Assembly: GCA_900552725.1 (NCBI GenBank)
Contig: USAT01000071.1
Span: 1-10,100 of the forward strand
Direction of reading: 5' to 3'
Length of the DNA stretch: 10,100 nucleotides
Origin: an uncultured Eubacteriales bacterium
Lineage (GTDB): Bacteria > Bacillota > Clostridia > Oscillospirales > Oscillospiraceae
Shown one piece after another: positions 6,573-10,100 of the stretch. A program made the position numbers and the translations under genes. The stretch's first letter is position 1, and each line of letters begins with the position of its first letter. The notes beneath the pieces are model-generated. The model had not been told where the DNA came from. It searched no databases and was given only the letters and a program-made list of their open reading frames with translations.

Positions 6573-7279
6573 GAGCGGAGATCCTATTCCCGGAGGTGTG
6601 CAACCTCTACGGCGATCTGCAGAACATCTACTATCTGAAGCGGTGCTGCCCGGCGCTGGAGATCGTGGAGACCGACCTGAAGTCCAAGCCCGCCTTTCTG
6701 GACGGGGACGTGACGCTGGTGTTCATGGGCTCCACCACGGAGCAGGGATTGCAGCTGGCGGCGGACGCCCTGCGGCCCTATCGGGAGGCCATCGCAGAGA
6801 AGGTGGACGCGGGACAGCTGTTCCTGGCCACCGGCAACGCGCTGGACATTCTGGGCGACGCCATCGACAGCGACATGGTGCCCCGGATTGAGGGACTGGG
6901 CCTGCTGCCCACCCAGGCGGAGTATCACATGATGCGGCGGCACAACAGCTACTATGTGGGGAAGTTCGGCGACATGGACATCGTGGGCTTCAAGAGCCTG
7001 TTCGGGCACTCCCACGGTGTGGGCGAGGCGCTGTTTGACACCGTGAAGGGCGTGGGCCGGGATGGTCAGGAGGGCAGCGGCGAGGGCTTCCGCCGGGGCG
7101 GACTGATGGCGACGTATCTCATCGGGCCGCTGCTGATTTTGAACCCGCCCCTGTGCAAGTGGCTGCTGCGGGAGATGGGCGCGGCGTCCGACGTGCTGGC
7201 CTTTGAGGAGGCCGCCATGGACAGCTATCAAAAGCGGGTGGCGGAGTTCCTGGAGCCGGGGAGAAGCTGGAAGTATTAA
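6569..7279 (+). CDS. gatD: GatD-like class I glutamine amidotransferase homologue lacking catalytic Cys and His
   Basis: A 236-residue partner of the upstream MurT-like protein, translated through a 4-base overlap with its own AAAGGAGGT site. The GatD fold is clear: N-terminal ILFPEVCNLYGDLQNIYYLK (canonical LYPD.LNLYGD..N), an EQ after the GG-like MGSTT loop, the position of the nucleophile elbow, and TYLxGPLLxxNP near the C-terminus. The elbow, normally CGGYQLLG, reads ATGNALDILG (87-96), with no Cys. The TYLHGPLL motif that carries the catalytic His reads TYLIGPLL, with I185 in the His position. The codons (ggcaacgcg; ctcatcggg) are unambiguous and the frame is intact, so this is substitution, not decay. 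The conserved GFENHGGR stretch is also changed (GFKSLFGH). Without Cys and His the protein should not hydrolyse glutamine by the usual mechanism. It may be a structural, binding or regulatory subunit. The symbol denotes family only. Confidence 0.8.
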   Translation: MRAEILFPEVCNLYGDLQNIYYLKRCCPALEIVETDLKSKPAFLDGDVTLVFMGSTTEQGLQLAADALRPYREAIAEKVDAGQLFLATGNALDILGDAIDSDMVPRIEGLGLLPTQAEYHMMRRHNSYYVGKFGDMDIVGFKSLFGHSHGVGEALFDTVKGVGRDGQEGSGEGFRRGGLMATYLIGPLLILNPPLCKWLLREMGAASDVLAFEEAAMDSYQKRVAEFLEPGRSWKY

Positions 7280-7334
7280 AAACCGGTCTGCTTTTGAGTA
7301 CGGAAACAACAGGACGCACCGCAGGGAGGACAAT

Positions 7335-7850
7335 ATGAAAAAAGCGAAGGCTTATCAACTGATTCTGATCCCTCTCCTTCTCGTCATTGCTGCTGTGGGC
7401 GTGAGCCTTGCCTACAGATGGTGGGATGCGAGCCACACGGTACCCGGCCCCGGAAGCTTGGAGGGTCGTTTACAGGGTGTTGGCGATTGGGCCGAAGGCG
7501 AGCAGGGATCGGAGCTGCTTGGTGCGTATACCTTTGTCACCACGGATGAAATCGACACGGCCCGCATCAAAAAAGTATATGCCTATCAGCTTTCAGACGG
7601 CTCTGTTTACGGCTGGCTTTCCTTTCAGCAGGAGCTGCCGGAAGATCAGTGGGAGGAAGAGAGCGCTGTGCCCGGCACCGATGCCAACTACGTCAAGGTG
7701 CTGCTGGAAGCAGAGGCGCAGCATTGGGAAAAGGACTTGTTTTTGGGTCACTATAGTCTGAGCGGGGTGTTTTTTGCCATCAGCGACAGCCCCGAAACCT
7801 TAGCAAGTTATTTCCTCAGCTGCACAGAGGGTAACTACTATCGCGGCTGA
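7335..7850 (+). CDS. Hypothetical membrane-anchored or secreted protein
   Basis: A 171-residue protein I do not recognise. Residues 1-7 are basic (MKKAKAY) and 8-27 form a single hydrophobic helix followed by RWWD, so it is either a signal peptide without a clear cleavage site or an N-terminal membrane anchor with an extracytoplasmic acidic domain (about 35-171). That domain is rich in aromatic and acidic residues, with one Cys near the end (SCTEGNYY). The frame is open upstream to 7203, but the ATG at 7335 has GGGAGGA five to six bases upstream and gives a normal N-terminus, so it is chosen. It starts 55 bases after the GatD-like gene with no terminator between, so cotranscription is possible. 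Its codons are visibly less GC-rich at third positions than those of its left neighbours. Confidence 0.7.
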   Translation: MKKAKAYQLILIPLLLVIAAVGVSLAYRWWDASHTVPGPGSLEGRLQGVGDWAEGEQGSELLGAYTFVTTDEIDTARIKKVYAYQLSDGSVYGWLSFQQELPEDQWEEESAVPGTDANYVKVLLEAEAQHWEKDLFLGHYSLSGVFFAISDSPETLASYFLSCTEGNYYRG

Positions 7851-7854
7851 TCGG

Positions 7855-7890
7855 GCGCGCTCGGGGCGTCGAGGACGCCGCCCCCTACAG
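7855..7890. repeat. REP-like palindromic intergenic element ending CCCCCTACAG
   Basis: GGCGTC (7865-7870) and GACGCC (7874-7879) form a stem around GAG, flanked by GGGG and CCCCC with a bulge, and the unit ends in CCCCCTACA. The element at 9770-9798 has the same architecture and the same CCCCTACA end. This suggests a dispersed short palindromic family, though copy number cannot be seen from one window. Confidence 0.5.
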
Positions 7891-7910
7891 CATGCGCCCC
7901 AAGCACACAG

Positions 7911-7941
7911 CAGGCCCGTTTTGCGGTGCAAAATGGGCCTG
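7911..7941. other. 14-bp hairpin of unknown role, possible terminator without U tract
   Basis: CAGGCCCGTTTTGC (7911-7924) pairs with GCAAAATGGGCCTG (7928-7941) around a 3-base loop; the one irregular pair is a G-U wobble in plus-strand RNA. No T run follows on either strand, so a standard intrinsic terminator is not shown. It lies between the hypothetical gene and the XRE gene, where a transcript end is expected. Confidence 0.45.
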
Positions 7942-7987
7942 TTGGCGCAGCTCTACGCTGCGGAGACTGATTTCTGAAACGGCGGGG

Positions 7988-8017
7988 TGGACATTTCTGC
8001 CCCGGCTGCGGCATACT
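7988..8017 (+). promoter_or_regulatory. Weak candidate promoter for the membrane XRE regulator
   Basis: TGGACA (7988-7993, 5 of 6) and CATACT (8012-8017, 4 of 6) are separated by 18 bases, ending about 28 bases before the ATG at 8046. This is the best pair in the 195-base gap, but the match is modest. Confidence 0.33.
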
Positions 8018-8045
8018 GGCGTCACAGCGAAAGGAGCGTGACCAC

Positions 8046-8996
8046 ATGGATACCACGAAAACAGGCAGCTATCTGGCGGCGCTGCGAAAGGACGCAGGGA
8101 TGACCCAGCAGGAGACGGCTGACCGCCTGGGCGTGTCCAACAAGACCATCAGCAAATGGGAGAGCGGCGGGGGATTCCCCGATATCGCCATTCTTCCGGC
8201 GCTGGCAGAGCTGTACGGCGTCACCGCCGACGACATTCTGGCGGGCGAGACGGTGCGGCGCACCGCCGCTTCCGGCGGCGGACAGGTGGAGCAATACCTC
8301 GCCCGCCGGGGCGAGCTGCGGTGGCGCATCGGCTACGCCGTGGCGGCACTGTGTCTGCTGGCGGCGGTGCTGTTCCGGCCTTACGTCTGGGTGTGGCTGC
8401 TGCTGGCGGGAGCCGCGGCGGCGGTATGGATCGGCTGGGGCCGATGCGGCAAGGACGAGCTGCGGACGCGGCTTTTGATGCTGTTTCCGCTGGCGGCGGC
8501 ACTGGGGTTTATGGTGCTGGGGAAGTGCTTCCCCGCAACATTGGTAAAAGAGTACTTCCAGACAATCCGGGAGTATGATTGGGTTTCCGCGATGATGATA
8601 ACCGATTATCTGTCCGCACATATCGCATGGGATCTGATGCTGATAATGCTGGCGGTGCTGTACCTTCTGGCACGGCATATCCTGCGGCGGCATGGTGATG
8701 GGGCAGGGTTGCTGAAACCTGCGACGTTCCGTTGCGCATTGGTCGGCTGGATCGCATCACTGGCGGCAGAGATCGTGCGCTGGCTGGTGGTAACACCGCT
8801 CAGACAGGAAAATGTAGAATACTACATCGAGCACCTGGTCTTTGGTAGTTCCGACGCATATACCTCCGCCGCACGGTGGTTCGCGGTGCTGCGGTGGGGC
8901 GTGGTCGCGGTGACGCTGGTGCTGATGGCGCTGGCGGAGCGAAAAAAGGCGGCGGAAGCGCCGCAGCAGACCGAAAACGCCGGAGAAATGAAATAA
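8046..8996 (+). CDS. XRE-family helix-turn-helix regulator with multi-pass membrane domain
   Basis: A 316-residue protein. Residues 7-65 form a Cro/C1-type HTH domain (MTQQETADRLGVSNKTISKWESG with FPDIAILPALAELYGVTADDIL), the form common in Firmicutes. Six hydrophobic segments follow (about 95-110, 113-130, 143-160, 192-212, 230-249, 279-297), ending in a charged tail. This fusion of a DNA-binding head to a membrane domain suggests a membrane-tethered regulator sensing an envelope state; the signal is unknown. The ribosome site AAAGGAG lies about 9 bases before the ATG. It appears to be a single-gene unit ending at the terminator at 9000-9040. The second half contains AT-richer patches (about 8540-8640 and 8800-8870), so codon use is uneven along the gene. 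Confidence 0.85.
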   Translation: MDTTKTGSYLAALRKDAGMTQQETADRLGVSNKTISKWESGGGFPDIAILPALAELYGVTADDILAGETVRRTAASGGGQVEQYLARRGELRWRIGYAVAALCLLAAVLFRPYVWVWLLLAGAAAAVWIGWGRCGKDELRTRLLMLFPLAAALGFMVLGKCFPATLVKEYFQTIREYDWVSAMMITDYLSAHIAWDLMLIMLAVLYLLARHILRRHGDGAGLLKPATFRCALVGWIASLAAEIVRWLVVTPLRQENVEYYIEHLVFGSSDAYTSAARWFAVLRWGVVAVTLVLMALAERKKAAEAPQQTENAGEMK

Positions 8997-8999
8997 GCG

Positions 9000-9040
9000 A
9001 AACCAGCGGCTTGCGCGATAGGCGGAAGCCGCTGGTTTTT
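9000..9040 (+). terminator. Rho-independent terminator of the membrane XRE gene
   Basis: AAACCAGCGGCTT (9000-9012) pairs with AAGCCGCTGGTTT (9026-9038), a perfect 13-bp stem ending in TTTTT on the plus strand. It begins four bases after the XRE stop. It overlaps the stop codon of the converging minus-strand XRE pseudogene and may also weakly terminate that strand. Confidence 0.9.
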
Positions 9041-9282
9041 ATTGTAATTCCTGTTCCAAGGCGTCGAATTCAGACGCTGCGAAAAACTCGCCCAGCGTGA
9101 TATCCAGCCCGTCGCACAGTTTTTTAATGGTGGTAATGGAGATATCCCGACGCCGCACGTCCAGTAGGCTATAGACGGTGGAGGGCGTTATTCCGGAGAG
9201 ATTGGCCAACTTGTTGTATTTGATCCCCCCGCTGGGCGCAGAGCTGGCGGAACCGTTCCGCCACCACGTCTTTCACTGTCAT
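9039..9282 (-). pseudogene. Small XRE-family HTH regulator broken by a one-base frameshift in a G6 tract
   Basis: The ATG at 9280-9282 has GAGGTGAT upstream and encodes MTVKDVVAERFRQLCAQRG, then meets a run of six G (minus strand; plus-strand C run 9225-9230). With six G the frame hits TAG after about 37 codons. With five G it continues as IKYNKLANLSGITPSTV and then through a typical HTH_3 domain (SLLDVRRRDISITTIKKLCDGL) and a DITLGEFF tail to TAA at 9039-9041, giving an 80-residue Cro/C1-type protein. Length 244 is one base more than a multiple of three, which fits a single insertion. The downstream sequence has no other damage, so the change is recent, phase-variable, or a sequencing/assembly error. 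It follows the ribbon-helix-helix gene by 21 bases on the same strand, so the two are probably cotranscribed. Confidence 0.8.
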
Positions 9283-9303
9283 ACGATCACCTCAAAGGCG
9301 AGT

Positions 9304-9483
9304 TTATTCCTCTTCCGGCAGCGTGATCTCGCCGTGCTCCCGCTCGTAGACGTCCACGCATTCCTGCGCCAGATGCTCCAGCTGCGCATTCAGCGAACGG
9401 TGATTCTTTTTTGCGATATAGGTGATTTTGCGCAGCAAGGCTTCCGGAAAGCGAATGCCGGTCTGAATGCGGTCAGTAGCCAA
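9304..9483 (-). CDS. Small Arc-type ribbon-helix-helix DNA-binding protein
   Basis: A 59-residue protein with a TTG start (9481-9483) preceded by AAAGGGGTG. The residues after the start (MATDRIQTGIRFPEALLRKI) form the beta strand and first helix of a ribbon-helix-helix fold; IAKKNHRSLNAQLEHLAQE is the second helix, with the NxSLN pattern of Arc-type repressors. The tail is acidic (LPEEE). Such proteins dimerise and bind short operators, often as autorepressors or antitoxins; no toxin gene is adjacent. It precedes the frameshifted XRE gene and is divergent from a second ribbon-helix-helix gene at 9595. I see no ATG in frame near this start, so TTG is the best choice. Confidence 0.75.
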   Translation of the reverse strand: MATDRIQTGIRFPEALLRKITYIAKKNHRSLNAQLEHLAQECVDVYEREHGEITLPEEE

Positions 9484-9484
9484 A

Positions 9485-9570
9485 TGATAACACCCCTTTT
9501 GCAGTATGATAGCATTTTAACCAAAAACGATTTGACTATCTACAAACTTTATGTTATCGTTTAGTTATCA
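9485..9570. promoter_or_regulatory. Divergent control region with GTTATC operator repeats between two ribbon-helix-helix genes
   Basis: Plus strand: TTGACT (9532-9537), 17 bases, TATCGT (9555-9560), serving the gene at 9595. Minus strand: an extended -10, TGCTATCAT (hexamer 9506-9511), serving the gene ending at 9304. GTTATC occurs at 9553-9558 and 9564-9569, exactly 11 bp apart, covering the plus-strand -10 and start site. The inverted copy GATAAC (9486-9491) lies at the ribosome site of the minus-strand gene. This arrangement fits an operator for one of the two divergent ribbon-helix-helix proteins (inference). Confidence 0.55.
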
Positions 9571-9594
9571 GCCGAGTTGGGAGAGATGTGATTT

Positions 9595-9756
9595 ATGAAA
9601 GAACTTACGATACAGATTCCGGATTATCTCTATGAGTTTTACCGCAAAATCGGCCAACAGGCAAATGTGTCCACCGAACAGGTGGTCAGCGACACGCTGT
9701 TCAAGCTGGCGGGAGAATTGAGTCTGAACGCGATACACAAGAAAGAGAAGATGTGA
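9595..9756 (+). CDS. Small ribbon-helix-helix-like protein
   Basis: A 53-residue protein starting with ATG, preceded by GGGAGAG at 9 bases. The N-terminus KELTIQIPDYLYEFYRKIG gives a beta strand and helix, then NVSTEQVVSDTLFKLAGEL forms a second helix, which is the ribbon-helix-helix order seen in CopG/antitoxin-type proteins; the tail is basic (HKKEKM). It is transcribed divergently from the Arc-type gene at 9304-9483 and shares its control region, so mutual or self regulation is likely. No toxin follows; after the stop come only intergenic repeats. The fold assignment is by pattern only and is weaker than for the Arc-type neighbour. Confidence 0.65.
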   Translation: MKELTIQIPDYLYEFYRKIGQQANVSTEQVVSDTLFKLAGELSLNAIHKKEKM

Positions 9757-9769
9757 ACGCGGCAGACGC

Positions 9770-9798
9770 GTAGGGCGGACAGAGTCGTCCGCCCCTAC
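9770..9798. repeat. REP-like palindrome, second copy type ending CCCCTAC
   Basis: GTAGGGCGGAC (9770-9780) pairs with GTCCGCCCCTAC (9787-9798) around a 6-base loop, with a one-base bulge. It resembles the element at 7855-7890 in layout and in its CCCCTACA end. Confidence 0.6.
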
Positions 9799-9800
9799 AT

Positions 9801-9900
9801 TGTCATTGCGAACCAGTGCTCACTCTGGTGTGGCAATCCGTTTTATCTAAAGAGTACGGATTCCCACGACAGTGACATCGGTCACTGTCTCGGAATGACA
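9801..9900. repeat. 100-bp MITE-like palindromic repeat with TGTCATT/AATGACA ends
   Basis: The unit begins TGTCATTGCG and ends CGGAATGACA, giving 7-bp inverted ends. Inside are two modules. The left has ATTGC and AACCAG facing CTGGT and GCAAT. The right has GACAGTGAC (9868-9876) and GTCACTGTC (9881-9889), a perfect 9-bp stem around ATCG. CAATCCG and CGGATT also face each other across the centre. I recall similar CATTGCGA...GGCAATCC repeats as abundant in gut Clostridia genomes, but this is memory, not a search. No clear target-site duplication is visible. Confidence 0.6.
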
Positions 9901-9998
9901 TACTTTGCGGCGGAGCCCATGGGGCCTGCCGCTATTCAAATCATGCCGCCTTTGGCGGCATACCTTAACTTTTCACTCTTCTCTCTTCACTCTTCACT

Positions 9999-10038
9999 GC
10001 AAAAAAGACGTCTGCCTTGCGGCAGACGTCTTTTTTGC
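9999..10038 (-). terminator. Strong bidirectional terminator
   Basis: GCAAAAAAGACGTCTGCC (9999-10016) pairs perfectly with GGCAGACGTCTTTTTTGC (10021-10038) around TTGC, an 18-bp stem with a T6 run on both strands. It begins five bases after the stop codon of the right-edge minus-strand gene, which is its most likely user. Confidence 0.93.
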
Positions 10039-10043
10039 ATGTG

Positions 10044-10100
10044 TTACGTCAAATCGGGGAAATTCTTTACCACAGCGGCGCAGCGGGGCGTGCGGTCACA
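10044..10100 (-). CDS. 3' end of an unidentified gene (partial)
   Basis: On the minus strand 18 open codons end in NFPDLT and TAA (10044-10046), with the strong terminator directly downstream. The visible C-terminus (begins CDRTPRCAAVV) is too short to name. Stop codon plus adjacent terminator support a real gene end; reading frame and identity remain uncertain. Confidence 0.5.
   Translation of the reverse strand, partial: CDRTPRCAAVVKNFPDLT

Larger units (their letters stand above)
9757..9998. other. 242-base gene-free stretch made of palindromic repeats
   Basis: I see no coding potential here. The stretch contains a REP-like unit (9770-9798), a 100-bp MITE-like unit (9801-9900), an imperfect hairpin (about 9907-9932), a perfect ATGCCGCC/GGCGGCAT hairpin (9943-9950 and 9954-9961), and a pyrimidine-rich run of TTCACTC-type repeats (about 9970-9998). 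Confidence 0.7.

Noticed and set aside
6569..7279. GatD-like gene as a decayed pseudogene
   Set aside because: There is no frameshift or stop, the length is normal, a perfect ribosome site and ATGA coupling are kept, and only functional residues are changed, which does not look like random decay.
9178..9564. 128-codon plus-strand frame across the XRE and ribbon-helix-helix genes
   Set aside because: The minus strand carries two recognisable DNA-binding proteins there with ribosome sites; the open frame is incidental.
9757..9998. Possible CRISPR array in the repeat-rich stretch
   Set aside because: The palindromes differ from each other and there are no regularly spaced identical repeats with unique spacers or cas genes.

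Overview
The window looks like the chromosome of a high-GC, strict-anaerobe Firmicute, most likely a Clostridia member near Oscillospiraceae. The reasons are strong GGAGG-type ribosome sites, GC-biased codons, a MurT/GatD-like pair (a Gram-positive trait), membrane-tethered XRE regulators, and small palindromic intergenic repeats of a kind common in gut Clostridia. The genus assignment is inference.

Layout, left to right. At 1-40 the minus strand holds the first codons of a gene, probably a sodium:neurotransmitter-symporter-type transporter, with its own promoter at 96-124. At 219-250 a terminator closes a minus-strand two-component operon: a KdpD-like sensor kinase lacking the usual large N-terminal sensor (989-2119), then a KdpE/OmpR-type regulator (292-999), overlapping by 11 bases. 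Its promoter carries three TTAACA copies spaced exactly 11 bp apart, a likely autoregulatory operator. No kdpFABC pump is in view. Between 2258 and 2545 a short minus-strand transcription unit with a near-consensus promoter appears to make a small RNA or a very short peptide; it is divergent from mnmG.

A plus-strand operon runs from 2610 to at least 7279: mnmG (tRNA uridine-34 modification), a cyclase/kynurenine-formamidase-family metal hydrolase, a MurT-like Mur ligase and a GatD-like amidotransferase. Spacings are 13 bases, 3 bases and a 4-base overlap. The most unusual signal is in the last two genes: GatD lacks both the catalytic Cys and the catalytic His of the class I glutaminase triad, and MurT appears to have lost the Asp that completes the triad. 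The ATP-binding P-loop and zinc ribbon of MurT are intact. This points to a MurT/GatD-derived complex that no longer hydrolyses glutamine. A membrane-anchored protein of unknown function (7335-7850) follows.

The right third is accessory. A membrane-tethered XRE regulator (8046-8996) ends at a terminator. Then come a frameshifted small XRE gene and a ribbon-helix-helix gene on the minus strand, divergent from a second small ribbon-helix-helix gene on the plus strand. The shared control region contains GTTATC repeats 11 bp apart. From 9757 to 9998 there is no gene but a run of palindromic repeats, including a 100-bp MITE-like unit with TGTCATT/AATGACA ends. A long bidirectional terminator (9999-10038) closes a minus-strand gene whose last 18 codons are visible at the right edge.
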